Source: Pullichristensenella excrementipullorum (GTDB lineage: Bacteria; Bacillota; Clostridia; Christensenellales; Aristaeellaceae). From it: a stretch of 12,910 nucleotides of DNA. The notes beneath the pieces are model-generated. The model had not been told where the DNA came from. It ran no database searches and worked only from the letters and a program-made list of their open reading frames with translations. The stretch's first letter is position 1; each line of letters begins with the position of its first letter. Both the position numbers and the translations under genes were made by a program. Shown here piece by piece: positions 5,873 through 12,709 of the stretch. The DNA lies in assembly GCA_018713365.1 (NCBI GenBank), contig DVOU01000017.1, positions 1-12,910 on the forward strand, read 5' to 3'.

Positions 5873-7459
5873 ATGAGCATTACAGTCGCAGATGTCATGA
5901 AGTTGCCGTCCATGCGCGGAGCGAAGGTGCTTGGCGGCGCGGGTGGGTTGACAAGGGTGGTGTCGTCCATCTCCGTATTGGAATACGCGCAGACCAGCGC
6001 GATCCAGGCGGAGCTGTTCGACCGCGTCGAATTTCTCGGCAACGAGCTGGCCATCACCGGTTTTATGAACAACCCGGATGATGTGGAGCTTCAATGCACC
6101 AACCTGCGCCGCATGGCGGCCATTGGCGAGGTGGGCGTCATCCTCTTTTACGTCGGCATCGTCATGAAAAAGGTAGACCGCCAGCTCATCGAAGTGGCGG
6201 ACGCGCTTGATTTTCCCCTGATCTGCATGCCCGTGGGACAGATGAACCAGCGTTACAGCGAAGTGATCTGCGAGGTCATGGAGCTGATCTACCGCGACCA
6301 GATGGCCGGCGCGAATCTGGTGAGTGAACTGCTTGAGCAGGCGGCGGGCCTTTTGCCGCACCAGAGGACGGTGGACAGCATGTTGCGCATGCTGGCGGAC
6401 AGGTTGCACGCCTCCGTCGTACTCATGGACAGCTCGCGCCGCGTGCTGAATGAGGCCGCCTGGCCCCGCTCCATTGACAACGCCATCAAGGAACGGCTGA
6501 CCGCGGCGGAGTTCCCCGCCCCGGGCGCATGGGGGTATTGCGAGCCGGTGGACGTACATATTTACCGCGACAGCATCCAGACGCAGGAACGCCACGCGAT
6601 GGATCTGCTCATCTTCAAGGAGGGCAGCGCGCTTGACGTGGTACTCGCCCGGCAGGCGGTCGAGGTCGTACAGCTGACGGTGAGCATCTGGTCGAACAAG
6701 CACGACCGCATCGTCATCGGCGAACTGGTCCGCGCCATCCTGCAGGACGAGCCGATGAAGATGCGCCGCCTGGCTGATATTTTTCACATTGACATCGCCT
6801 CGATCAACTCCATGTGGATCATCAGCGGCGATACGGCAGAGGACAGGGAAAAGCTCGCGGACGTTCTTGAACCAGTGCTGCGCGATACGCGCGCCTGTTC
6901 CGAGAGCGCCATCGCCGACATCTACGAGGGTGAAATGGTCCTGTTTATGATCGGACCCGGCAACATACAGGACGTGCGCGCGCTGACGGAGGCCATCGGC
7001 AACGGTCTGGCCGGGCGAGGCATCCGCGCTACGCTGACGCGCTGCCATGCGCTGAATACCACCACGCGCGTGCGCGAAGCGTTTTTGAGCCATCAGGTAG
7101 CGCTGCCCGCCGCAAAGCGGATCTTTCCGGGACAATGGGCCTACATGTTGGAGCAAATTGATTTTGCCCGGCAATGCCAGGAACTGATCGGCCGCGGCGA
7201 GCGCGCGGTGCAGGAAGCGCTGCGCTGCGTCGCCGCCCTGCAGGATGGCGACGGCCTGCTGGAAACGCTGGAGTGTTATCTTCTGGACGCGCGGATGCAC
7301 GTCACGCTGACGGCGGAGAAGATGTTTCTGCACAAAAACACCGTCAAGTACCGCCTCCAGCGCATCGCCGACCGCCTGGGATTCGTTCCCGGCGAACTCC
7401 CCGAAAGCATGCCGCTGTTCACCGCCTGCGCGCTCGACCGGCTCCTGCGCGGGAACTGA
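5873..7459 (+). CDS. PucR-family transcriptional regulator
   Basis: A 528-residue regulator. The N-terminal PucR/purine-catabolism domain covers about residues 1-125 (ITVADVMKLPSMRGAKVLGG, then ITGFMNN). The middle (about 280-415) is consistent with the degenerate GGDEF-like domain of this family. The C-terminal PucR-type HTH covers about 462-527, with FLHKNTVKYRLQRI at 485-498 as recognition region. Family members usually sense a catabolite and activate nearby purine, amino-acid or heterocycle-use genes. The start is ATG 5873; an in-frame TTG at 5807 falls inside the promoter and adds residues unlike the family. The ribosome site is weak (AAAGGA at 5853-5858, GAGTGA at 5863-5868). It has its own terminator, and the permease operon starts 158 bases later on the same strand, so that operon is the likely target. 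The effector is unknown. Confidence 0.88.
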   Translation: MSITVADVMKLPSMRGAKVLGGAGGLTRVVSSISVLEYAQTSAIQAELFDRVEFLGNELAITGFMNNPDDVELQCTNLRRMAAIGEVGVILFYVGIVMKKVDRQLIEVADALDFPLICMPVGQMNQRYSEVICEVMELIYRDQMAGANLVSELLEQAAGLLPHQRTVDSMLRMLADRLHASVVLMDSSRRVLNEAAWPRSIDNAIKERLTAAEFPAPGAWGYCEPVDVHIYRDSIQTQERHAMDLLIFKEGSALDVVLARQAVEVVQLTVSIWSNKHDRIVIGELVRAILQDEPMKMRRLADIFHIDIASINSMWIISGDTAEDREKLADVLEPVLRDTRACSESAIADIYEGEMVLFMIGPGNIQDVRALTEAIGNGLAGRGIRATLTRCHALNTTTRVREAFLSHQVALPAAKRIFPGQWAYMLEQIDFARQCQELIGRGERAVQEALRCVAALQDGDGLLETLECYLLDARMHVTLTAEKMFLHKNTVKYRLQRIADRLGFVPGELPESMPLFTACALDRLLRGN

Positions 7460-7482
7460 TCGCCGCGTGTGTTTTTCTTCAT

Positions 7483-7525
7483 GCAGCCTCCTTTGTTCTT
7501 TTGGACAAATGAAGGCTGCTTTTTT
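7483..7525 (+). terminator. Rho-independent terminator of the PucR gene
   Basis: GCAGCCT (7483-7489) pairs with AGGCTGC (7513-7519), and the stem continues imperfectly inward through CTTTGT and ACAAA. Six T residues follow (7520-7525). It separates the regulator transcript from the permease operon. Confidence 0.75.
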
Positions 7526-7562
7526 CTGCTTTGCGGATAAATACTTTCATGGTGGGCTGCGC

Positions 7563-7568
7563 TATAAT
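7563..7568 (+). promoter_or_regulatory. Consensus -10 box of the permease operon
   Basis: A perfect TATAAT lies 48 bases before the permease ATG. No good -35 box is found 16-18 bases upstream and there is no TG extension at the right spacing. A strong -10 with a missing -35 is typical of activator-dependent promoters and fits activation by the neighbouring PucR protein; that link is inference. Confidence 0.55.
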
Positions 7569-7582
7569 CTTTTTATTCTTTT

Positions 7583-7596
7583 TCCGCGCGAGCGGA
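7583..7596 (+). promoter_or_regulatory. Small leader hairpin before the permease ribosome site
   Basis: TCCGC and GCGGA form a 5-bp stem closed by a GCGA (GNRA-type) tetraloop. It ends 6 bases before AAGGAGG (7602-7608) in the predicted 5' leader. It may stabilise the mRNA or keep the ribosome site open; no riboswitch fits in a leader this short. Confidence 0.3.
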
Positions 7597-7616
7597 TCTA
7601 CAAGGAGGAAGGGTTT

Positions 7617-8918
7617 ATGTCACAAAAGAGCTCCGGCTTCGAGATCAGGGCGGAACAGCGGCAAAGCTGGCTGAGCATCGCCATGGTGTGGGCGGGCGGC
7701 ATGATCTGCGTGCCCTGCCTGATGATCGGCGGCGTGCTGGTCAGCGGCGGCCTCAGCTTCGGGCAGATCATCGCGTCCATCCTGCTGGGCTACGGCATGA
7801 TCTGCGCCTACATGATCTTCATCGGCATGCAGGCCTGCGATACCGGCCTGCCGGTCTCGGTGATGGCCTCGGGCGCGCTGGGCGAAAAGGGCGCGCGCTA
7901 CATCATTTCCACTATACTCGCCATCGCCTGCATCGGCTGGTTTGGCATCCAGTCGGGCGTGTGCGGCAGCGCCTTTGCCTCGCTGGGCGCGAACATGCTG
8001 GGCTATGAATCGGCCAGTCCCGCCGCCGTGACCATCTGCTCGCTCATCTGGGGCGCGATCATGCTCGTAACGGCCTGTCTGGGATTCAAGGGCCTCAAAT
8101 GGCTCAACTACCTCGCCGTTCCGGCGCTGGTGGTCGTCTGCCTGTACGGCATCATCGCCAGCATGGTGCAAAACGACGGCGCAGCGGTACTCGCCGCCTA
8201 CGACCCGCAGGTCTCCAACGGGTTGGTGTTTGGCATGAGCATGGTGGTGGCCTCCTTCGCGCTGGGCGGATTGATCTCCGCCGATTACTGCCGCTTCGCA
8301 AAAAGCCGCGGCGATGTGGTGAAGTCCTCCATCGTGGGCGTGATCCCCGCCGGGCTGTTCATGCTGCTCACCGGCGGCGTGATGAGCATCGTCACCGGCC
8401 AGTACGACATCTCCATCATCCTCTCCAACCTGGGCGTGCCGTTCTTCGGTCTGCTGGCGCTGGTGCTTGCCACCTGGACGACCAACGTGACCAACGCCTA
8501 TTCCGGCGGTCTGGCGCTTTCCAACCTGCTGGGCTTTGACGAGAGCAAGTTCAAGATCACCACGGGCATTGCCGGCGCGGTGGGCACCTTGCTGGCAGCC
8601 TTCGGAGTGCTGGGCAAATTTGAGGCGTTCCTCAACCTGATGAGCGCGCTTCTGCCGCCGCTGGCCGGCGTGATCATCGCCAACTACTGGATTGTCGGCA
8701 AGGGACGCAAAGACGCGTTCAAGATCCACGGCGGCGTCTTTGCGCCGGGGCTGATCGCCTATCTGGTTGGCGCGTTCATCGCCTGCCTGACGGGCGGCAC
8801 ATTTGCCTCCTTCTCCTTCCTTGCCTGGCTGAACGTTCCCTTCTTCGTCGGCCCGGTAAACGGCATCGTCGTCTCGCTGATTCTGTACGTCATCCTCGCA
8901 AAAGCGATGAAAAAATGA
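7617..8918 (+). CDS. NCS1-family nucleobase/hydantoin permease, CodB-like
   Basis: A 433-residue cytoplasmic-membrane transporter of the nucleobase:cation symporter-1 family, with about twelve hydrophobic segments from residue 19 to 428. Family features include the polar N-terminus then W-x-G-G-M-I-C-V-P (25-33), GWFGIQSG (107-114, as in CodB), SADYCRFAKS (221-230) and TTNVTNAYSGGLALSN (288-303). It would import a small planar heterocycle with a cation. The family includes cytosine, allantoin and hydantoin (Mhp1) carriers, so the following DUF917 and HyuA-like genes make a hydantoin- or thiohydantoin-like substrate at least as likely as cytosine. ATG 7617 is 8 bases from AAGGAGG; the frame runs 50 codons further upstream, but that part crosses the terminator and promoter. 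The next gene starts 10 bases after the stop. Confidence 0.88.
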   Translation: MSQKSSGFEIRAEQRQSWLSIAMVWAGGMICVPCLMIGGVLVSGGLSFGQIIASILLGYGMICAYMIFIGMQACDTGLPVSVMASGALGEKGARYIISTILAIACIGWFGIQSGVCGSAFASLGANMLGYESASPAAVTICSLIWGAIMLVTACLGFKGLKWLNYLAVPALVVVCLYGIIASMVQNDGAAVLAAYDPQVSNGLVFGMSMVVASFALGGLISADYCRFAKSRGDVVKSSIVGVIPAGLFMLLTGGVMSIVTGQYDISIILSNLGVPFFGLLALVLATWTTNVTNAYSGGLALSNLLGFDESKFKITTGIAGAVGTLLAAFGVLGKFEAFLNLMSALLPPLAGVIIANYWIVGKGRKDAFKIHGGVFAPGLIAYLVGAFIACLTGGTFASFSFLAWLNVPFFVGPVNGIVVSLILYVILAKAMKK

Positions 8919-8928
8919 GGTGAAAACA

Positions 8929-10029
8929 TTGAGAAAGATCGGCATCCAACAGATCGAAGACATCGCCCTGGGCGCGTCGCTGCTCGGCGCGGGCGGCGGC
9001 GGCGACCCCTACATCGGAAAACTGATGGCCATCGGCGCGGTGCGCGAGTGCGGTGAGGTAACGCTCATCTCGCCTGAGGAAGTGCCCGACGACGCCTTGA
9101 TCATGCCCATCGCCATGATGGGCGCGCCCACAGTACTTTGCGAAAAGGGCATCGGCGGCACGGAATACAAGCGCATCTTTGAAATGGTGGAGCGCTATTT
9201 CGGACGCAAGGTGTACGCGACCATGCCGATGGAGGCGGGCGGCGTCAATTCCATGCTGCCCATCGCGGCGGCGGCGCGCCTTGGCCTGCCCATGGTCGAT
9301 TGCGACGGCATGGGCCGCGCCTTCCCGGAACTGCAGATGGTCACCTTCACCATCGGCGGCGTTTCCGCCACGCCCATGGCCCTGACGGACGAAAAGGGCA
9401 ACAGCGTCATTTTTGAGACCATCACCAACCAGTGGACGGAGGAGCTGGCGCGCTCCGTCACCATGTCCTGCGGCGGCAGCGTGACCTGCTCATTGTACGT
9501 CATGGACGGCAAGACGATGAAGGCCTACTCCGTCCACGACATCGTCACCCGCAGCGAGCAGCTCGGCAAGGCCATCCGCAACGTGAAAAACGCCACGGAG
9601 GGCACGCCGGAGGAGAACTTCCTGGCGTTCTCCGAGGGTATTCGCCTGTTCAAGGGCAAAATTTCCGACGTGCTGCGCACCACCAACGGCAAGTTCAACT
9701 TGGGCCGGGTGCAACTCGAGGGCATCGGCGAGTGCAAGGGGAAATATGCGGAAGTGACCTTCCAGAACGAGAACCTCTGCGCCAGCGTGGACGGCACTAT
9801 ACTCGCCACCGCACCGGATCTTATCTGTCTGGTGGATACGGAGACATTTATCCCCGTCACCACGGACGGCCTGAAGTACGGCAAGCGCGTGCTGGTGGTG
9901 GGCCTGAAGTGCTACCCAATGTGGCGCACGCCCAAGGGCCTTGAACTGGTGGGGCCGCGGTATTTCGGCATAGACGCCGACTATATCCCTGTGGAGGAGC
10001 GCGTCAAGGGAGGTGCAGGAAATGTATAA
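8929..10029 (+). CDS. DUF917 / S-methyl-thiohydantoin desulfurase family protein
   Basis: A 366-residue cytosolic protein of the family long called DUF917, later named after S-methyl thiohydantoin desulfurase. Diagnostic segments are LLGAGGGGDPYIGKL (18-32), YATMPMEAGGVNS (96-108), DCDGMGRAFPELQM (124-137), and VLVVGLKCYPMWRTPKGLEL (321-340) leading to GPRYFG. These match the N- and C-terminal domains in order and the usual length. It probably hydrolyses, or helps hydrolyse, a substituted ring imported by the permease; the actual substrate is unknown. I choose a TTG start at 8929 because GAGGTGA (8917-8923) is correctly spaced before it; the GTG at 8920 lies inside that site. The start is 10 bases after the permease stop, and the 3' end overlaps the HyuA-like gene by 8 bases, so the three are one operon. 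Confidence 0.85.
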   Translation: MRKIGIQQIEDIALGASLLGAGGGGDPYIGKLMAIGAVRECGEVTLISPEEVPDDALIMPIAMMGAPTVLCEKGIGGTEYKRIFEMVERYFGRKVYATMPMEAGGVNSMLPIAAAARLGLPMVDCDGMGRAFPELQMVTFTIGGVSATPMALTDEKGNSVIFETITNQWTEELARSVTMSCGGSVTCSLYVMDGKTMKAYSVHDIVTRSEQLGKAIRNVKNATEGTPEENFLAFSEGIRLFKGKISDVLRTTNGKFNLGRVQLEGIGECKGKYAEVTFQNENLCASVDGTILATAPDLICLVDTETFIPVTTDGLKYGKRVLVVGLKCYPMWRTPKGLELVGPRYFGIDADYIPVEERVKGGAGNV

Positions 10030-11572
10030 GCTGGGCATCGACGTAGGCGGCACCAATACCGACGCCGTCCTCATCGACGAAAATCTGCGCGTCATCGCTG
10101 AGGTCAAGCATCCAACCTCGGGAAACGTCTTTGAAGGCATCATCGGCGCGGTGCAGGCGCTGCTTGGGCAGACGCAGATCGACCGCGGCGAGATCCGCCA
10201 GGCGATGCTGGGCACCACGCAGTGCACCAACGCCATCGTCGAGCGCAAGAATCTGGCCCAAATCGGCCTTTTGCGCATCGGCGCGCCGGCGACCGTGGGC
10301 GTGCCGCCGATGGTGGACTGGCCGGAGGACATCCGCTTTATCTGCGAAAAGAGCGCCGTCATCGGCGGCGGGTTCGAGTACGACGGCAAGGAACTCGCGC
10401 CGCTGGACGAGGACGCTGCGCGGGCGTTCTTTGCGGAGCTGAAGGGGAAGGTGCAGTCCATCGCCATTTCCTGCGTCTTTTCCACCGTGCGGGCCGATCA
10501 CGAGCGCCGCGCGGCGCAGATCTGCCGCGAGGTCATGGGCGAGGACGTGCACATCTCCATCTCCAGCGAGATCGGCTCCATGGGCCTGATCGAGCGCGAG
10601 AACGCCACCATCCTCAACGCCGCGCTCTACAAAGTGGCCGAACGCTTTACAGAGGGCTTTGCCTACAGCCTCGCGCAGGAAGGCATCGCCAACGCGGAGG
10701 TCTATCTTTCCCAGAACGACGGCACGCTCATGACCATGGAACACGCGCGCCGCTACCCCATCCTGACCATCGCCTGCGGCCCGACGAACTCCATACGCGG
10801 CGCGAGCTATCTGAGCCATTTGGACAACGCCATCGTCATCGACGTGGGCGGGACGACCACGGACCTGGGCGTCATCCAGTCGGGCTTCCCGCGCGAATCC
10901 GGCGTGGCGGTGACCATCGGCGGCGTGCGCACCAACTTCCGCATGCCGGACGTCTATTCGATTGGACTGGGCGGCGGCTCCATCGTCCGCGAGCATGCGG
11001 ACGGCTCCGTCACCGTCGGCCCGGACAGCGTCGGGTACAGGCTCACGGAGAAGGCACTGGTCTTTGGCGGCGATACGCTGACCGCGACGGACATCGCTGT
11101 ACGCCTCGGCATGGCGAATATCGGCGACGCCGGCAAGGTCGCCCACATCAGCGAAGACTTGGCGCAAAAGGCGCTGGCCGCCATCCGCGAGCTGGTGGAA
11201 GAGAGCATCGACGTGATGAAGGTCTCGAGCGAGGACATAGACGTCATCCTCGTCGGCGGCGGTTCCATCCTCCTGCCGGAAAAACTCGCCGGCGCGCGCA
11301 GCGTTACCAAACCGAATTTCTTCGGCACGGCCAACGCCATCGGCTCCGCCATTTCCAAAGTCAGCGGCACCTACGAGGCGCTGATCGACTACAACGAGAT
11401 CCCCCGCGAACAGGCGCTGGAAAAGGCGAAAAACGAAGCCATCGAAATGGCCGTCAACGCGGGCGCAAAGCGCGAAACGGTGGAGATCATCGAAGTGGAG
11501 GACGTCCCCCTCGCGTACTACCCGGGCAACACCTGCCGCGTCAAGGTCAAGTCCGCCGGCGAGCTGTGCTGA
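10022..11572 (+). CDS. Hydantoinase/oxoprolinase-family (HyuA-like) ATPase-fold hydrolase, short form
   Basis: A 516-residue protein of the hydantoinase A / 5-oxoprolinase family, which opens cyclic amides such as hydantoins with ATP. The N-terminal domain carries DVGGTNTD (7-14) and GTTQCTNAI (64-72). The second ATPase-fold half carries NDGTLM (232-237), IACGPTNSIRGA (250-261), DVGGTTTD (274-281), GLGGGS (315-320) and VGGGSILLP (411-419). It is shorter than classic HyuA subunits (roughly 650-700 residues), with only a brief acidic/basic C-terminal part, and no HyuB-like gene is next to it. ATG 10022 follows AAGGGAGGTG (10006-10015) by about 7 bases; the GTG at 10013 is inside that site. It overlaps the DUF917 stop by 8 bases, so the two are probably coupled and may form a complex. 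The exact reaction is not determined. Confidence 0.87.
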   Translation: MYKLGIDVGGTNTDAVLIDENLRVIAEVKHPTSGNVFEGIIGAVQALLGQTQIDRGEIRQAMLGTTQCTNAIVERKNLAQIGLLRIGAPATVGVPPMVDWPEDIRFICEKSAVIGGGFEYDGKELAPLDEDAARAFFAELKGKVQSIAISCVFSTVRADHERRAAQICREVMGEDVHISISSEIGSMGLIERENATILNAALYKVAERFTEGFAYSLAQEGIANAEVYLSQNDGTLMTMEHARRYPILTIACGPTNSIRGASYLSHLDNAIVIDVGGTTTDLGVIQSGFPRESGVAVTIGGVRTNFRMPDVYSIGLGGGSIVREHADGSVTVGPDSVGYRLTEKALVFGGDTLTATDIAVRLGMANIGDAGKVAHISEDLAQKALAAIRELVEESIDVMKVSSEDIDVILVGGGSILLPEKLAGARSVTKPNFFGTANAIGSAISKVSGTYEALIDYNEIPREQALEKAKNEAIEMAVNAGAKRETVEIIEVEDVPLAYYPGNTCRVKVKSAGELC

Positions 11573-11637
11573 GCGAACGGGGCGGTCAGAGTTTGCCGAA
11601 CAGGCACCTCACAGGGCAAAGCGCAAATCCAATCAGA

Positions 11638-11678
11638 CAACAGGCGTCGCGATATATGGCTGCGACGCCTGTTGCTTA
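11638..11678 (+). terminator. Terminator of the permease-DUF917-HyuA operon
   Basis: A perfect 13-bp stem (11638-11650 with 11662-11674) closes an 11-base loop and is followed by CTTA. The T-tract is weak but the stem is very strong. It lies 65 bases after the last stop of the operon. Confidence 0.65.
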
Positions 11679-11791
11679 ATCCGCAGTTCGTGGGTCTGGA
11701 TCGCTCCGCTGCATGGGACGCGCGCTATGAAAAAAACGAGGCGCGTGACTACATAAAGAAAAGGATGCAAAAGACGCATTTCATCAAATAA
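11675..11791 (+). pseudogene. Possible orphan 3' gene fragment
   Basis: A frame ending at TAA 11789-11791 reads as a plausible protein end: NPQFVGLDRSAAWDARYEKN, then EARDYIKKRMQKTHFIK, rich in charged helix-forming residues and unlike random translation. There is no start codon with a ribosome site, and upstream the frame runs back through the terminator hairpin and in frame with the end of the HyuA-like gene. It may be the tail of a gene cut by rearrangement. I do not recognise the family. It could equally be a chance open frame. Confidence 0.25.
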
Positions 11792-11820
11792 ATCGTTCCA
11801 ACTTTGACTGCCGCGAAGCC

Positions 11821-11849
11821 TTGTATCTCCATCCCTCCTATGCTAACAT
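11821..11849 (+). promoter_or_regulatory. Promoter of the second SHOCT / HTH-zinc pair
   Basis: TTGTAT (11821-11826), a 17-base spacer and TAACAT (11844-11849) with TG one base upstream (11841-11842) form an extended -10 promoter. Transcription would start near 11856, giving a leader of about 25 bases. The -35 matches only at TTG. Confidence 0.4.
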
Positions 11850-11851
11850 AC

Positions 11852-11874
11852 CACACATCTCAAGTGGAGGTGTG
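11852..11874 (+). promoter_or_regulatory. Hairpin that covers the ribosome binding site of the second SHOCT-like gene
   Basis: CACAC (11852-11856) pairs with GTGTG (11870-11874), and CTC (11859-11861) with GAG (11867-11869), with an AT bulge and a 5-base loop. The GGAGG at 11866-11870 lies in the loop edge and right arm, so folding would hide it. If transcription starts near 11856 the stem would be incomplete, so the role depends on the true start site. Confidence 0.3.
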
Positions 11875-11879
11875 CCAGC

Positions 11880-12134
11880 ATGGCAAGCAAAGTCAGTTCC
11901 GCCAGACGAGGAGTGACCATCGTGCATGGGGGAAAGCCGCGCCCCATGTCCTCTGCGCAACTGCGCTTTTTGCGCGGCCATGTCATGCGCTACGCCTGTG
12001 CGGATGTGCTGCTGGAACGATTGGAGCGCGAAGGGTTGATCTCCGATGATGAGCGCAAACAGCTTGCCAACGACGTGGCTGCCGCTTGCAGGCTGGCTTC
12101 GGGCAGTATCTTCCGGGGTGTGGACGATAAATGA
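11880..12134 (+). CDS. SHOCT-like protein paired with an HTH-zinc gene (second copy of the module)
   Basis: An 84-residue basic protein: a flexible basic head (about 1-22), then helical segments with VLLERLEREGLISDDERKQL at 43-62. The G-L-I-S core and the following helix, ending near S-I-F-R, match the 72-residue protein at 2306 (which ends its helix near P-L-F-R), so both belong to one small family. Function is unknown; it may help a DNA-binding partner oligomerise. ATG 11880 lies 9 bases after GGAGG (11866-11870). The stop overlaps the start of the HTH-zinc gene as ATGA, so the two are co-translated. In the first cassette the order is reversed, with the HTH-zinc gene first. Confidence 0.65.
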   Translation: MASKVSSARRGVTIVHGGKPRPMSSAQLRFLRGHVMRYACADVLLERLEREGLISDDERKQLANDVAAACRLASGSIFRGVDDK

Positions 12135-12562
12135 ACGAAATGCAGAAACGACATATCCTCACTTTGCGCCAGCAGGGCATCGGCTATGCAGAAATCGCGC
12201 GACGGTTGGACATCAAGCGCGCGACGGTCAAGACGCATTGCCGGCGTCATGGCCTTTTAACGCAGGAAGAAGCGTTACGCTATCGTGAAGTGCAAAAGGC
12301 GTCGCGTCCTCGCAAAACAGTGGTCTGCAAGAATTGTGGCACAGTGTTCTTTGCCACCTCATGCAAGCACAGGGTATTCTGTTCCCATGAGTGCTATATC
12401 CATTATCGCTTCCGGGTGCAGCCCGCCCTTCGCGAGCATGAGGAAATTTTGACCTTTACCCGCGCAGAACTTGAAAAATGCTTTGCGGAATGGCTTGCAG
12501 AGCTTGTTCGTTCCGGCCGCGTAACGGTCAATGACGCCACTCTTTCGGCTCCACGTGAATGA
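12131..12562 (+). CDS. HTH and single zinc-ribbon DNA-binding protein (second copy of the module)
   Basis: A 143-residue relative of the protein at 1918. The N-terminal HTH (about 5-41, with YAEIARRLDIKRATVKTHC) aligns with it closely, and a single Cys4 ribbon (C66-x2-C69...C84-x3-C88, with FCSHECYI) matches the second ribbon of that protein. The first ribbon is missing. Instead there is an extra C-terminal helical region (about 98-133, EILTFTRAELEKCFAEWLAE) ending in a short polar tail. It is probably a DNA-binding regulator or recombination partner. No intact recombinase follows; its last 35 bases overlap the opposite-strand remnant of a recombinase, so its native C-terminus may have been changed by rearrangement. 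Confidence 0.72.
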   Translation: MNEMQKRHILTLRQQGIGYAEIARRLDIKRATVKTHCRRHGLLTQEEALRYREVQKASRPRKTVVCKNCGTVFFATSCKHRVFCSHECYIHYRFRVQPALREHEEILTFTRAELEKCFAEWLAELVRSGRVTVNDATLSAPRE

Positions 12563-12709
12563 CCTTTCCATTGAAGAACACAAAGTCGATGCTGCCGTTT
12601 TCCTGCACCACAGCCTTCTCCACCAGCATTTGCCACAAGCGATCATCCCAGCGGTCAAGGGGTTCTGCGCGCTTCAAATCATCGAGGAAGCGTGAGATAC
12701 GGCGCTTGC
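12528..12709 (-). pseudogene. C-terminal remnant of a large serine recombinase
   Basis: Read on the minus strand, a frame from about 12709 to a TGA at 12530-12528 encodes about 60 residues that match the end of large serine recombinases: RRISRFLDDLKRAEPL, then DRLWQMLVEKAVV, then GSIDFVFFNGK. It aligns with the last 50 residues of the recombinase at 3830 (KIAEYISLLREQG, ESLWYATLDQVRV, FIFRDGTRI). Catalytic domain, recombinase domain and zinc ribbon are all missing. The frame meets a stop at 12722-12720, and the sequence to its right is msrAB in another frame, so this is a truncated leftover. Its stop lies inside the 3' end of the convergent HTH-zinc gene. It was found by reading the strand directly, since it has no start codon. 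Confidence 0.75.

Noticed and set aside
5603..7333. Minus-strand frame of 576 codons opposite the PucR gene
   Set aside because: Very His/Arg-rich translation without recognisable motifs; the plus strand carries a full PucR protein with promoter and terminator.
7620..8963. Minus-strand frame of 447 codons opposite the permease
   Set aside because: His/Asp/Ala-rich antisense of membrane-protein codons; not a real protein.
10371..10377. GGTTCGA resembling a tRNA T-loop
   Set aside because: It lies inside the HyuA-like coding region with no acceptor or anticodon stem around it.
10222..11679. Plus-strand frame of 485 codons inside the HyuA-like gene
   Set aside because: Arg/His/Gly-rich out-of-frame reading of a confidently identified gene.
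12359..12658. Minus-strand frame of 99 codons overlapping the HTH-zinc gene end
   Set aside because: Antisense to the HTH-zinc gene; a different minus-strand frame (12528-12709) is the one with recombinase homology.
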